A DNA stretch of 64,000 nt from Cognatundibacterium rivi (GCF_018139565.1 NZ_JAGSPK010000002.1:558001-622000), one strand, 5' to 3'. Positions 31,635 to 41,055 are shown, counted from the first letter of the stretch. Numbers and translations are program-made. The notes: generated by a model from the letters alone, not told the origin.

Positions 31635-31807
31635 ATAAACTACTCACACAGAAAGACGTGATCGACTATCTGCAAGTCACACGCCAGACGATTTACCTAT
31701 GGCGGCGGCAAGGTGTATTTCCTAAACCATTCCAGGTCGGGCGGTTTCTGCGCTGGAAGCGTGAAGATGTTGAGTCATTCGCCAGCCAGCACACGGCTCA
31801 TATCTGA
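31631..31807 (+). CDS. AlpA/MerR-like excisionase
   Basis: A 58-residue winged-helix protein starting in the GGTGCAGCATGA junction: LLTQKDVIDYLQVTRQTIYLWRRQGVFPKPFQVGRFLRW is the AlpA/excisionase-type helix-turn-helix with an aromatic wing. It is the last gene of the right operon and faces the integrase, whose end it overlaps by 10 bp. Its expression from the same repressor-controlled promoter fits a prophage excision role. AlpA proteins also activate int in some elements. Confidence 0.75.
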   Translation: MNKLLTQKDVIDYLQVTRQTIYLWRRQGVFPKPFQVGRFLRWKREDVESFASQHTAHI

Positions 31808-32919
31808 GCATCGATCCAATTGCTATACCACCGCATCATGACAACCCGCTGATCGTAATAATCAGCGCGGTTGTAAGCCAGCCGCACATCATCCGTCTCT
31901 TTATGCGCGAGCTGCCGCTCTATCCAGTCTCGATTAAACTGTGTTTGTTGATTCAATACGGTACTCGCCAGCGCGCGGAAACCGTGGCCGGTCATTTTTC
32001 CCCGATACCCTAAGCGATACAGCGCAAACAGCATTGAGTTGTCAGTAATCGGCTGGCCGCGCCGAACGGGTGATTCCAGCAAATATTCAGAACACGTCAT
32101 ATCAGCCAGATCGGTGATGATGCTCATTGACTGCGGCGTCAGCGGCACAACATGTGGCTTTCGCAGCTTCATCCGCTCTGCAGGAATCACCCACACTTTA
32201 TTTTCAAAATCGAATTCATCCAGCTTTGCTTTAATCAACTCATTCGTCCGGACAAACGTGTATGCCAGCAGCAGCAATGCTTGCTTAGATACGCCCTGCT
32301 CCATAGAACGGATATCATTAAACAACTTGGGGGCATCACTGATATCAATACATGCCATGTGACGGCGCTCGCGAACAGATGGCAACACCCGCGTAAGATT
32401 GCTTGCCGAATGCTGCTCTAAATAGCCCAGATCCATTGCGTAATCCATGACCATAGTCACGCGGCCCGCCAATCGACGGGCACTTTCCGGCGTATCCGCA
32501 AATTCCTGAATCGCCTTCACCAGGGTAGTACGCGGCATTTTATCGATCGCCAGATCACCCACTTTAGAAATAAATTGCTCTAGCGATGTGATGGTCTGAT
32601 GCTGATGTTTTGAATTGGAGAGCGAAGGAACTTTCTTTTCAAGCCACTCCCGCGCAACATCTCGAAATGTGGGCGCTGTCTTTACGCGCTCAACCGGGGC
32701 TTTTTTACGCTCAAGATTTTTCAGGCGGGCGTCAGCAAGAGAAAGATCGGGATACTTCCCATACGTGATCGTCGTGCGCCGGCCATCAACATCACAATCG
32801 CACTTCCATGATTTTGATCCGGCGGCAGAGATATAGAGATATAGCCCCTCGATGTCGCGAATTTTATAGGGCTTATCCTTGGGTTTTGCAGCGTCAATCT
32901 GCTTTGCAGTCAGTGCCAT
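31798..32919 (-). CDS. int: Tyrosine recombinase integrase (P4-type, DUF4102 N-terminus)
   Basis: A 373-residue integrase. Residues 1-80 form the DUF4102-like arm-binding domain (LTAKQIDAAKPKDKPYKIRDIEGLYLYI). The core-binding domain covers about 85-190. Catalytic signatures are box I Arg (TFVRTNEL), HGFRAL (His-x-x-Arg) and the nucleophile Tyr in LAYNRADYYDQR. Such enzymes integrate at tRNA 3' ends; a tRNA-Ser gene lies 160 bp upstream. It is read toward the excisionase gene, so the two converge. Its promoter lies between 32920 and 33030. Confidence 0.93.
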   Translation of the reverse strand: MALTAKQIDAAKPKDKPYKIRDIEGLYLYISAAGSKSWKCDCDVDGRRTTITYGKYPDLSLADARLKNLERKKAPVERVKTAPTFRDVAREWLEKKVPSLSNSKHQHQTITSLEQFISKVGDLAIDKMPRTTLVKAIQEFADTPESARRLAGRVTMVMDYAMDLGYLEQHSASNLTRVLPSVRERRHMACIDISDAPKLFNDIRSMEQGVSKQALLLLAYTFVRTNELIKAKLDEFDFENKVWVIPAERMKLRKPHVVPLTPQSMSIITDLADMTCSEYLLESPVRRGQPITDNSMLFALYRLGYRGKMTGHGFRALASTVLNQQTQFNRDWIERQLAHKETDDVRLAYNRADYYDQRVVMMRWYSNWIDAQI

Positions 32920-32931
32920 GGCAAAAGTAGG

Positions 32932-32957
32932 TAAATTTTTTAAGTTACCTACATTCT
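32932..32957. promoter_or_regulatory. Int arm-type or autoregulatory inverted repeat
   Basis: The arms GTAGGTAA and TTACCTAC are separated by 10 AT-rich bases just upstream of int; further CTACCTAC words lie a few bases to the right. Repeats at this place are typical arm-binding sites or an excisionase operator. No experimental basis; positions approximate to a few bases. Confidence 0.5.
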
Positions 32958-33030
32958 ACCTACTTCTTACCTTTTACATAGCTTTACGTCGTTTTGCGAA
33001 AAATAACGCTAAGAGGTTGATTACACAAAG

Positions 33031-33068
33031 AAAAAGGGGTGAAATCTTACTTGATTTCACCCCTCTTT
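33031..33068 (-). terminator. Terminator of the tRNA-Ser gene
   Basis: An 11-bp perfect stem, GGGGTGAAATC with GATTTCACCCC, has a 6-nt loop. On the minus strand it is followed by TTTTTC, so it ends transcripts of the tRNA-Ser gene. It lies between int and the tRNA, so the attachment core is probably at or next to this stretch. Confidence 0.8.
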
Positions 33069-33077
33069 ACATGTTCT

Positions 33078-33167
33078 TGGCGGAAGCTGTGAGATTCGAA
33101 CTCACGAAGGCTTTAACACCTCGCCAGTTTTCAAGACTGGTGCATTCAACCGCTCTGCCAAGCTTCC
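33078..33167 (-). tRNA. tRNA-Ser (UGA)
   Basis: A 90-nt cloverleaf on the minus strand. The acceptor stem is GGAAGCT with AGCTTCC, discriminator G and encoded CCA. The anticodon stem CCAGT/ACTGG encloses a CTTGAAA loop with anticodon TGA (UCA codon). The T-arm GTTCGAATC is present, and a long extra arm, as in serine tRNAs, lies between anticodon and T stems. Its 3' end faces the integrase, so this is the likely attachment gene and the prophage right end. The left attachment copy must lie beyond the window start. Confidence 0.95.
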
Positions 33168-33228
33168 GAGCCTCGCATTATATCCTGATAGCGGCACTCA
33201 AAACAAGCCTCAGCGACGATTTTTTGCC

Positions 33229-35244
33229 TTAAAAGACTTTACCGATCAGATTCACAATCTCTTGCGGCGATGTAGGCCTTGAAAACAGGAAGCCTTGCAC
33301 TTCATCGCAAGATGCCGCACTCAGAAATTGATACTGCTCCGTTGCCTCTACCCCTTCCGCAACCACTTTCAACTGCAGTTGGTGTGCCATGACAATAATT
33401 GCACTCGCAATTGCACAATCACTCGCGTCTGCAGGGATGCCCTGCACAAAAGAACGATCAATTTTGATGGATGAGATTGGAAAGCGCTTCAGATACGAAA
33501 GACTGGAGTAGCCAGTACCAAAATCGTCCAGCGCAAGACTAACGCCAAGTGCAACCAGTTGCTCCATAATCTCGATCACACTCTCGGTGTTGTGCATCAG
33601 CATGCTTTCAGTGATTTCAAGCTCCAGCCAGTCTGGTGAAATCTGATATTGCCGCAGTACCGCTTCAATTTTCGATGGTAAGCCACTGGTGAATTCATTA
33701 GCTGACAAATTCACTGCGATTCTGAACGGAGTCAGGCCTGCATCCTGCCATAATTTGGCTTGCTGGCAGGCTGAGTTTAAGACCCATGCATCAATCTGCA
33801 GAATCAGTCCGGTCTCTTCAGCAATAGAAATAAACTCCGATGGAGAGATTAAACCGCGCTCAGGATGTTGCCAACGCAGGAGCACCTCTACACTAACCAA
33901 GGCGCGCGTCTGCACATCGATCTTCGGTTGATACACCAGGAAAAATTCTTGCTGATGAAGCGCTTTGCGTAAGCCAGATTCAAGAAATAACTTTCCGGCA
34001 ATGTGTGCATCCATGCCCTGACTGTAAAACGCATAACTGCCCGAAATACCAGCGCCATTACGCTTTGCCTTAAACATCGCAATATCTGCACGTTGCAACA
34101 AGCTATCCGCGTCCATTCCATCCTCCGGAAACAGACTGATACCGATACTGGCGCTGACGCGCAGCTCATGTATGCCGATATCAAATGCAGAATCAAGGGA
34201 TGAGAGAATTTTTTGCGCGACAAGGCTGGCGTGATAATACTGATTCACATCGGTTAAAGCGATGGCAAATTCATCGCTACCCAAACGCGCAATAATGTCT
34301 TCGTTTCGCAGAGTTTGCTGGAAACGTCTGGCAACCTGCATCAACAAAGCATCGCCAATCTGGCGCCCGAAAGTATCGTTCACAGGCTTGAAGCGGTTTA
34401 AATCGATAAAGAGCAATGCACCGCTCGTTTGTTTACGTCGCAATTGCTGTAAAGACTGATCAACCAGTTGTTTAAACAAACTACGGTTGGGAAGTTGCGT
34501 CAGTGTATCGAAATAAGCAAGGCGATTAATTTTTAGTTCTGCTTCTTTGCGTTGGGTGATATCACTGAGATATCCTACAATGCCGACTGGCTGATTATCC
34601 TGACTGATGAGCGTAGACAAGGTCAAGCTGGCCCAGAACACCTCCCCTGACTTTTTTCGGCGGCGCACCTCCATCTCGCGACCACCATGCGCCAGAAAAT
34701 GATCGAAAAATGCTGGCTCCCCATCATCTGACTCTTCATTGTCGTACAAGAACAGAATATTTTTTCCGAGCACTTCGTCAGAGCGATAACCAAATAATTT
34801 TTCGGCACCGCGATTCCAGCTCAGGATGAAGCCGGCTAAGTCCATCGTGATCACCGATTCATGAATCTGATCCAGTATCTGCGTCTGCAACATATGTTGT
34901 TGCAAATTCATATTTTGTTGCTGCAAAAGATGCTGACGTTTAGCAAACAGACGGGCAGTCAACGTTGCCAACACATTCACTTTTTCCAGATCTGCTTCGG
35001 AATAAACACCTTGTTTAGCGGCGAGCAGATAGTAAGTTTCAGGTGAAACAGAAACACAAAATCCCTGCCCGGGCAACCTGGGAGCAACAGTGCCGCGTTC
35101 GTAACTGAGCGCCCCATCCGAAAATAAGGTATGCGCAATCCGGTTGATTTCACTGTCCAGATCACGCCCATCCAGACTAAGAACCACCTCACCCAAAGTG
35201 ACGCCAAGACTCAGATTAAGTACATCAACAGATGTTTCCATCAT
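33229..35244 (-). CDS. PAS-GGDEF-EAL cyclic-di-GMP enzyme
   Basis: The start is placed at the ATG at 35244, in a TGATG junction with the HDOD gene, giving about 671 residues. Domain order: an N-terminal sensor-like region (about 1-110, possibly GAF), a PAS domain (HESVITMDLAGFILSWNRGAEKLFGY, about 130-220), GGDEF (RLGSDEFAIALTD, with the inhibitory-site RxxD as RNED just before), and EAL (EVLLRWQHPERG ... DDFGTGYSSLSYLKRFP ... VAEGVEATEQY). The EAL motif reads EVL, a tolerated variant; GSDEF is near consensus. Both activities are possible. Confidence 0.88.
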   Translation of the reverse strand: MMETSVDVLNLSLGVTLGEVVLSLDGRDLDSEINRIAHTLFSDGALSYERGTVAPRLPGQGFCVSVSPETYYLLAAKQGVYSEADLEKVNVLATLTARLFAKRQHLLQQQNMNLQQHMLQTQILDQIHESVITMDLAGFILSWNRGAEKLFGYRSDEVLGKNILFLYDNEESDDGEPAFFDHFLAHGGREMEVRRRKKSGEVFWASLTLSTLISQDNQPVGIVGYLSDITQRKEAELKINRLAYFDTLTQLPNRSLFKQLVDQSLQQLRRKQTSGALLFIDLNRFKPVNDTFGRQIGDALLMQVARRFQQTLRNEDIIARLGSDEFAIALTDVNQYYHASLVAQKILSSLDSAFDIGIHELRVSASIGISLFPEDGMDADSLLQRADIAMFKAKRNGAGISGSYAFYSQGMDAHIAGKLFLESGLRKALHQQEFFLVYQPKIDVQTRALVSVEVLLRWQHPERGLISPSEFISIAEETGLILQIDAWVLNSACQQAKLWQDAGLTPFRIAVNLSANEFTSGLPSKIEAVLRQYQISPDWLELEITESMLMHNTESVIEIMEQLVALGVSLALDDFGTGYSSLSYLKRFPISSIKIDRSFVQGIPADASDCAIASAIIVMAHQLQLKVVAEGVEATEQYQFLSAASCDEVQGFLFSRPTSPQEIVNLIGKVF

Positions 35245-36443
35245 CACATATCCCGGCAAACCTGATTGACCCAAACGTACGCGTCAAAAATACAATCGTA
35301 ATAGCTATCTGCATCTAACTCCAATAATCTGGATTGTTCGTATAACGCGATGGAGTTAGTGCGGTCTGCGAGTTCAACTAAACAAAGGCACTGCCCCAGT
35401 TTTCCAGATCTGTATAACAATGCCTGCAAAATATCGTCACGCAATTGCAAAGGCTGTAGCACCTCCGACAACGCGCTACCGAACAATTTATCCAGCAAGG
35501 AAAACATACCGACCATAAATGCGCCATCCAGATCGTCTTTACTTGCGCCAAGCTTCTGAAATACAGCTTCCATCATGCTGGCGCGAAAAGCGGCTCGTGC
35601 CATCAAGGGGTTAAGCGCACCACCCTGCTCCTGCTGACGCGCATACAACAGCAACTGCAACCAGCGCTGCAATTGCCTGCGACCCAATAAACTAATGGCT
35701 TGACCAAAGGATGAAACGCGCACCGGTTGATTGAAAGCAGCAGAACTGACTAGTTTGAACAACATGAAAGACAAGGTGGGATCTTGTTTTATTAAACTCT
35801 CAAGTTCATCAGTGTCTGCATCACGGGAAAGCAACCCAAGTAGTTTCAGCAAACGTGTGCGTGCCGAGCTATCCGCCGATTTATTTTTTGCTGGCGGATT
35901 AAACGCATAATCTCCTGAAAACAAAGTAAAGCCTGCTTGCTTTGCTTGCTCCATCTCTATCGAAGACGAGATTTGTTTCGCCCAATGCTGACCGCCACTA
36001 AGACGTGTTATCAAGGGCTTGCAATTGAATGACACGCCATTAGCACAGTCGATCGCGACGTGCCTGGCATCCGTCCAACGCAATTCCGTTTGCGCGCTTA
36101 ACTGATCAGTGACAATTCTGAATCCGCTCTTGACGATGTTATTCAACTTGGCGTGATTCGACTCTTCAGCACATAGTTCATCAGGCACGCAGAGGACGAT
36201 TCGGGAACCAGACAGACTGGTATGCAAATCTGCGGGTATTTCTTGCAGATCTTGAACGGAAACGAAATAGCTGATATCAGCGAGTCTGTCGAAAAAACTT
36301 GTGCTCTGCCAGTGCTCCAGCATGCTGAATACAACACTCTGAGACATAGCACCAAAATCAGGATAAATCGCGGACAACTGCTGCTGCGAATTCATGACAG
36401 GTAAAAAAGAGGGGATAGATGATTGGTACATCGAATTACACAT
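35244..36443 (-). CDS. HDOD-domain signalling protein
   Basis: About 399 residues, C-terminal half HDOD (LLKLLGLLSRDADTDELESLIKQDPTLSFMLFKLVSSAAF), with EAL-like remnants before it (RWTDARHVAIDCANGVSFNCKPL). This is the YuxH-type arrangement of a degenerate EAL and HDOD. The catalytic His-Asp pair of true HD hydrolases is absent, as expected of HDOD. The start could be ATG 36443, 36428 or 36395; I use 36443, which overlaps the hemW stop. It is coupled to the GGDEF/EAL gene downstream, so both probably act in one c-di-GMP pathway. Confidence 0.75.
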   Translation of the reverse strand: MCNSMYQSSIPSFLPVMNSQQQLSAIYPDFGAMSQSVVFSMLEHWQSTSFFDRLADISYFVSVQDLQEIPADLHTSLSGSRIVLCVPDELCAEESNHAKLNNIVKSGFRIVTDQLSAQTELRWTDARHVAIDCANGVSFNCKPLITRLSGGQHWAKQISSSIEMEQAKQAGFTLFSGDYAFNPPAKNKSADSSARTRLLKLLGLLSRDADTDELESLIKQDPTLSFMLFKLVSSAAFNQPVRVSSFGQAISLLGRRQLQRWLQLLLYARQQEQGGALNPLMARAAFRASMMEAVFQKLGASKDDLDGAFMVGMFSLLDKLFGSALSEVLQPLQLRDDILQALLYRSGKLGQCLCLVELADRTNSIALYEQSRLLELDADSYYDCIFDAYVWVNQVCRDM

Positions 36444-37695
36444 CACGCAAGAAAATTTCCTGAAGATCATTCAAAAATAACCTCCCCGTCGGGGTTGGTG
36501 AAATTGTCTGATGATCTCGTTGTATCAGTCCTTTTTTCTCGGCAAGTTGTAATTCTTTTTCGATGGAATTCAGCAGCAGACCAGTACGTTCCTGAAACAA
36601 ATTGACAGGAAACCCCTGATTCAAACGTAAGGCATTCAGCATAAATTCAAATGGCAAATCGCGTGCATCGATTTCATTCGATTCCTGGACTGCATTACCA
36701 GCCATACTCGCCTCAATAAATGCTTTCGGCTGTTTGAAGCGAGCCTGACGCATGATGCGATGTGGAAATGACAGTTTAGAATGAGCGCCTGCACCGATCC
36801 CCAGATAATCACCGAAGTTCCAGTAATTCTGATTGTGTCGGGACGCTTTACCAGGTTGCGCATACGCCGACACCTCGTAGTTAACATAACCAGCATCTGC
36901 CATCTTCGCGTGTATCAACTCCTGCATTTCTGCACTGGTGTCATCATCAGGAATCGCGGGTGGATATTTGGCGAAATAGGTATTCGGCTCTAACGTCAGG
37001 TGATACAGGGATAAATGTGGCGGAGCAAAAGACAGCGCCATATCAATGTCTTGCTGCGTTTCAATCAGCGTTTGTCCCGGCAATGCAAACATCAGATCGA
37101 GATTGAAATTATCAAAATGTGTTCTGGCAATATCAATTGCACGTTTAGCGTCATCACCGTTATGAATACGCCCCAACAAAGCAAGGTGCTGTGAGTTGAA
37201 ACTTTGTATGCCTACCGATAAGCGATTAATTCCGCTCTGTCTGAACGAACGGAATTTTTCGGTTTCAAAAGTTCCGGGATTCGCTTCCAGCGTAATTTCT
37301 GCGGCACCATCTATCGGTAATAATGTGCGGATATCCGATAACAAGCGATCAACACCCGCAGCCGACATCAGGCTTGGTGTGCCTCCGCCAATAAATACCG
37401 TATAAATTTTACGACCCCATATCAGGGGTAGCGAAGCTTCAAGGTCTGCGCGCAGTGCCGTCAGATAAGCATCTTCATCAAAATTCCCCTTTACTTCATG
37501 CGAATTAAAATCACAGTAGGGGCATTTTCTGACACACCAGGGAAAGTGAATATATAAAGACAGCGGTGGCAACACTGACAGATTCAAACTGCCCGGAGAC
37601 AAAAATTTTGTTGCAACATCTTGTGGAATTTGGGAGATATCCGTCGTTGGTCGCACTGTGCCAGTTAACTGAGAAACCGGTTTAATCGGAATCAT
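36436..37695 (-). CDS. hemW: Radical SAM protein HemW
   Basis: A 419-residue HemN-like radical SAM protein with the cluster motif HFPWCVRKCPYCDFNSHE, a 'GGGTPSLMS' glycine motif and SVGIQSFNSQHLALLGRIH. HemW proteins deliver haem; they lack HemN's dehydrogenase-specific features. The ATG directly follows the rdgB stop (TAAATG). It belongs to the widely conserved rph-rdgB-hemW set. Confidence 0.9.
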   Translation of the reverse strand: MIPIKPVSQLTGTVRPTTDISQIPQDVATKFLSPGSLNLSVLPPLSLYIHFPWCVRKCPYCDFNSHEVKGNFDEDAYLTALRADLEASLPLIWGRKIYTVFIGGGTPSLMSAAGVDRLLSDIRTLLPIDGAAEITLEANPGTFETEKFRSFRQSGINRLSVGIQSFNSQHLALLGRIHNGDDAKRAIDIARTHFDNFNLDLMFALPGQTLIETQQDIDMALSFAPPHLSLYHLTLEPNTYFAKYPPAIPDDDTSAEMQELIHAKMADAGYVNYEVSAYAQPGKASRHNQNYWNFGDYLGIGAGAHSKLSFPHRIMRQARFKQPKAFIEASMAGNAVQESNEIDARDLPFEFMLNALRLNQGFPVNLFQERTGLLLNSIEKELQLAEKKGLIQRDHQTISPTPTGRLFLNDLQEIFLRDV

Positions 37696-38280
37696 TTATT
37701 TCAATTTCTCAAACAATGCACGCAACGCCTGGCCTCGGTGCGATAACTGATTTTTTTGTTCGGCAGATAGTTCTGCGACAGTTTTGTTCAGCGAAGGAAT
37801 CCAGAAATGTGGATCATATCCGAAACCATTCTCACCACGCGCACTGGCAACAATTTCGCCATTCCAGACACCATCAGCGATCACAGGTTGAGGATCGTGT
37901 TCTGAACGAACCAGAACCAGCACGCAATAATAGTAGGCAGATTTATCAGCCTTATTTTGCAGATCAGCGATCAGCTTCTGATTATTTCTGAGATCCGATT
38001 TCGGTTCACCGGCATATCTGGCAGAAAATACACCGGGAGCGCCTTGTAAGGCATTCACGCAGATGCCTGAATCATCCGCCAGCGCTGGCAAACCCGTCAG
38101 TTTCGATGCATGCCGGGCTTTGGCAAGCGCATTTTCGATAAAACTGAAAAAGGGCTCATCTGCTTCCGGCACGTCAAACTCTGACTGCGAATGCAGCTCA
38201 ACGCCAAGTGGCGAAAGTATCTGGTAAAACTCTTTCAGCTTTCCTTGATTATTGGAGGCCAGTACGATTTTTTTTGTCAT
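37696..38280 (-). CDS. rdgB: XTP/dITP diphosphatase RdgB
   Basis: A 194-residue HAM1/RdgB protein. Start: KIVLASNNQGKLKEFYQIL; central motif ADDSGICVNALQGAPGVFSARYAG; C-terminal GFGYDPHFWIPSLNKTVAELS and LSHRGQAL. It removes non-canonical purine nucleoside triphosphates. It sits between rph and hemW with short gaps, as one operon. Confidence 0.95.
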   Translation of the reverse strand: MTKKIVLASNNQGKLKEFYQILSPLGVELHSQSEFDVPEADEPFFSFIENALAKARHASKLTGLPALADDSGICVNALQGAPGVFSARYAGEPKSDLRNNQKLIADLQNKADKSAYYYCVLVLVRSEHDPQPVIADGVWNGEIVASARGENGFGYDPHFWIPSLNKTVAELSAEQKNQLSHRGQALRALFEKLK

Positions 38281-38290
38281 CGCAATCTAC

Positions 38291-39028
38291 TCAGCTTTCC
38301 AATAAACCGAGTACCTGTTTTTGCAAATCGATGAGATCATTAATGCCACTTTCAGCAAGATCAAGCAATTGATTCATCGTGCCACGATCAAACGCAACAC
38401 CTTCGGCAGTCCCTTGAACTTCGATAAAATGCCCGGCATCGGTCATCACCACATTCATATCGGTATCACAATTGGAATCCTCAGGATAATCGAGATCCAG
38501 TACTGGGAGCCCCTGATAAACACCGACAGAAACTGCCGCGACAAAATTTTTGAGCGGAACCTGCGCAATCACACCATTGGCAACCAGTTTAGAGAATGCA
38601 TCATAAGCAGCAACCATTGCACCAGAAATTGCAGCAGTACGTGTTCCGCCATCGGCCTGAATCACGTCGCAATCGAGATGCAAAGTACGTTCGCCAAATG
38701 CATTCAAATCAAATGCGGCGCGTAAAGAACGCCCTATCAGCCGTTGAATTTCCTGAGTGCGTCCGGATTGCTTACCCTTGGCCGCTTCGCGGTCCATACG
38801 CGTGTGCGTGGATCTTGGCAGCATACCGTATTCTGCCGTGAGCCAGCCCTGCCCTTTTCCCTTCAGAAAGCCGGGAACTTTATCTTCAATACTGGCGGTG
38901 CAAATCACGCGGGTATCGCCAAACTCTATTAGTACAGAACCCTCGGCATGTTTCGTAAAATGGCGGCTGATAACGACAGGCCGCAAAGCATCCGCTGCGC
39001 GGCCGCTAGGGCGTTGAATATGAGGCAT
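38291..39028 (-). CDS. rph: Ribonuclease PH
   Basis: A 245-residue phosphorolytic exoribonuclease. [32 protein letters not shown] and [25 protein letters not shown] are diagnostic. It trims the 3' end of tRNA precursors. First of the rph-rdgB-hemW cluster and 3 bp after the phosphatase gene. Confidence 0.95.
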   Translation of the reverse strand: MPHIQRPSGRAADALRPVVISRHFTKHAEGSVLIEFGDTRVICTASIEDKVPGFLKGKGQGWLTAEYGMLPRSTHTRMDREAAKGKQSGRTQEIQRLIGRSLRAAFDLNAFGERTLHLDCDVIQADGGTRTAAISGAMVAAYDAFSKLVANGVIAQVPLKNFVAAVSVGVYQGLPVLDLDYPEDSNCDTDMNVVMTDAGHFIEVQGTAEGVAFDRGTMNQLLDLAESGINDLIDLQKQVLGLLES

Positions 39029-39031
39029 AAA

Positions 39032-39973
39032 TTAATCTTTAGAAGTAATACGGGATGACTTATGGATCGCATTGCGGATTTCGGCAATCGCTTTTTCGAT
39101 CTCTGCATCATTGAAAATATCGTGTTCTGCGCTATCCGGAGCGACATCTGGATCAACAGGTGCCTGTATGGTAGTCGTAATGGAACCAATAGGTAAAGTA
39201 TTGGTGGAAATAATAGAGGAATCCTCCAGTCTGTTATCACCTTCCCACATCATCGCCAGCGCCGTCGTGTTGTCGCTGTGTTTGCCAGCAATACTGACCG
39301 CTGAGCGGATCAGTTCCGGAATTGCACGAACAATAGTGTGTTCGTGCAGACGTTGAGCCAGCATATGATCTGGCAACATAGACCAGAAGCCGTCTGAGCA
39401 AAGCAGAATAATATCGCCCGGCTGTAACGCTGCACGCCGCGATAGTTCAACAATAGGTGCATTCGGTGCACCCAGACAGTTGAACAACTTATTGCGATCA
39501 GGATGCGTGTGACGCTCTGACGGGTCTACCTTACCCTGTGCAATCAGCGTTTCCAGACGAGAATGATCTTTTGTCCGTAAAAGTATCTGACCTTGACGCA
39601 TCCAGTACAAACGAGAATCACCACAGTGCGCCCAATATGCGTATCCGTTCTGAATCAAACAGGCAACGATGGTGGTGCGTGGCGTTTCCGGCAGATTATT
39701 CATCGTGCGATAACGATGTATTTCCTGATGTGCCGCTAAAAAACTGTCCTCCAGAAATCGCTCCGGGCGTCCAACCAAAGGATGTGCCTGCTGCTGAAAT
39801 AGCGAACCTATCGTCTGCATAGCGATGGCAGCCGCCATCTCGCCAAGGATGTGACCGCCCATGCCATCTGCCAATAGCAACAAAATCGCGTCGCGGGTGA
39901 AGCTATACCCCATGCGATCCTGATTGACCTTGCGGCCGCCAATGTGACTTTCTTGATAAACGGAAAAGCGCAT
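39032..39973 (-). CDS. PP2C-family Ser/Thr phosphatase
   Basis: The ATG at 39973 gives about 313 residues. Motifs: NQDRMGYS, LLLLADGMGGHILGEMAA (metal-binding DGMGG), HCGDSRLYW, ILLCSDGFWS and AGKHSDNTTALAM. These are PP2C metal and catalytic residues. The C-terminal 60 residues are an acidic extension. It lies next to a Ser/Thr kinase gene, forming the usual kinase-phosphatase pair of beta-proteobacteria. A longer start at 40000 (TTG) is less likely. Confidence 0.88.
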   Translation of the reverse strand: MRFSVYQESHIGGRKVNQDRMGYSFTRDAILLLLADGMGGHILGEMAAAIAMQTIGSLFQQQAHPLVGRPERFLEDSFLAAHQEIHRYRTMNNLPETPRTTIVACLIQNGYAYWAHCGDSRLYWMRQGQILLRTKDHSRLETLIAQGKVDPSERHTHPDRNKLFNCLGAPNAPIVELSRRAALQPGDIILLCSDGFWSMLPDHMLAQRLHEHTIVRAIPELIRSAVSIAGKHSDNTTALAMMWEGDNRLEDSSIISTNTLPIGSITTTIQAPVDPDVAPDSAEHDIFNDAEIEKAIAEIRNAIHKSSRITSKD

Positions 39974-40041
39974 GAACAGTAGTAATGCTTTAAATAACAA
40001 TTAATAAAAAAGGTAACCCGACAGCACAATCACAAACATCG

Positions 40042-41055
40042 TTAATTCAATGTGCTTTCTTGTATCGTTGTATGGTCACTCTCTGGTTTCTTTTTCTTAT
40101 ATTTTTTAAGAAAAGACGTAATTTTCAATTTCATTTTGCCAAACGAACTCAGCTCCGGCGCTGGTTGCGCTTTAATCGCCAGTGCTTTCTGCAATGCAAA
40201 TACGCTCTGTGGTCGCTCCAATGGATCCAGCTTCAGACACCAGCGGACAACTTCAATCAGCTCAGGAGAATACATACCTTCGAGCTTGCGGAAATGCGCC
40301 TCCATTTTGTCATTGGTCAATCGCTGATCTGCCGGTTGAGGTGGGGCACCGATCATGCACGCAAAAATAGAAGCGCCGATGCTGTAAATATCAGTCCAGG
40401 GACCAAGGCTACCATTTTTTTGATATAACTCCGGGGCTGCAAAGCCGGGAGTGTACATTGGATACAGTTTCGGGATATCTGTTTTCAATGTCTGACGCGC
40501 AGCGCCGAAATCCAGCAGTATCGGTGTACCGTCAAGACGCAGATAAATATTGGCTGGCTTCAGGTCAAGATGCAGCAACTTATTAGTATGCACTTCGCGC
40601 AAACCATTCATCACCTGATTGAACATGCGGCGGATGAAGCGCTCTGATACCAGTGGTTTTTCACCTTTATCGCGACGACGTAAAATATGTTCCTGCAATG
40701 ATCGCCCAGACTCATACGCCATTACCATATACACGGTTTCGTTCGCGCGGAAAAAATTAACAACGCTGACCACATTCGGATGTGAAATACGAGCAAGCGC
40801 CCGGCCTTCTTCAAAGAAGCATTTCAAGCCAATGCGGTAGATAGGCAGATTTTCATTTGAAATTGCAGGCACAAGCTCACCTTGCTGACGCAAAGCAAGC
40901 GAACTCGGCAGGTACTCTTTAATAGCAACTGCATTACCGTCTTCATCCGACGCCAGATAGACAATACTGAAGCCACCGGAGGCAATTTTCTTTACAATGC
41001 GGTAACCGGCGATTTCCAGACCATCTGGCAAGGGGGCGTTATTTTGTGCAGCCAT
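40042..41055 (-). CDS. Eukaryotic-like Ser/Thr protein kinase
   Basis: About 337 residues with all kinase motifs: YRIVKKIASGGFSIVYLAS (G-loop), VAIKEYLP (Lys), HLDLKPANIYL (catalytic loop), ILLDFGAARQ (DFG), TDIYSIGASIF and DPLERPQS. No transmembrane segment is evident; the C-terminus is Lys-rich. Two in-frame starts (41067 and 41055) are possible; the latter follows GGAAATATCA. It pairs with the PP2C gene 68 bp downstream. Confidence 0.9.
   Translation of the reverse strand: MAAQNNAPLPDGLEIAGYRIVKKIASGGFSIVYLASDEDGNAVAIKEYLPSSLALRQQGELVPAISNENLPIYRIGLKCFFEEGRALARISHPNVVSVVNFFRANETVYMVMAYESGRSLQEHILRRRDKGEKPLVSERFIRRMFNQVMNGLREVHTNKLLHLDLKPANIYLRLDGTPILLDFGAARQTLKTDIPKLYPMYTPGFAAPELYQKNGSLGPWTDIYSIGASIFACMIGAPPQPADQRLTNDKMEAHFRKLEGMYSPELIEVVRWCLKLDPLERPQSVFALQKALAIKAQPAPELSSFGKMKLKITSFLKKYKKKKPESDHTTIQESTLN

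Noticed and set aside
1-33078. CRISPR array or insertion sequence in the prophage
   Set aside because: I saw no regularly spaced repeats with unique spacers and no transposase gene. The only regular repeats are the DGR and the operators.
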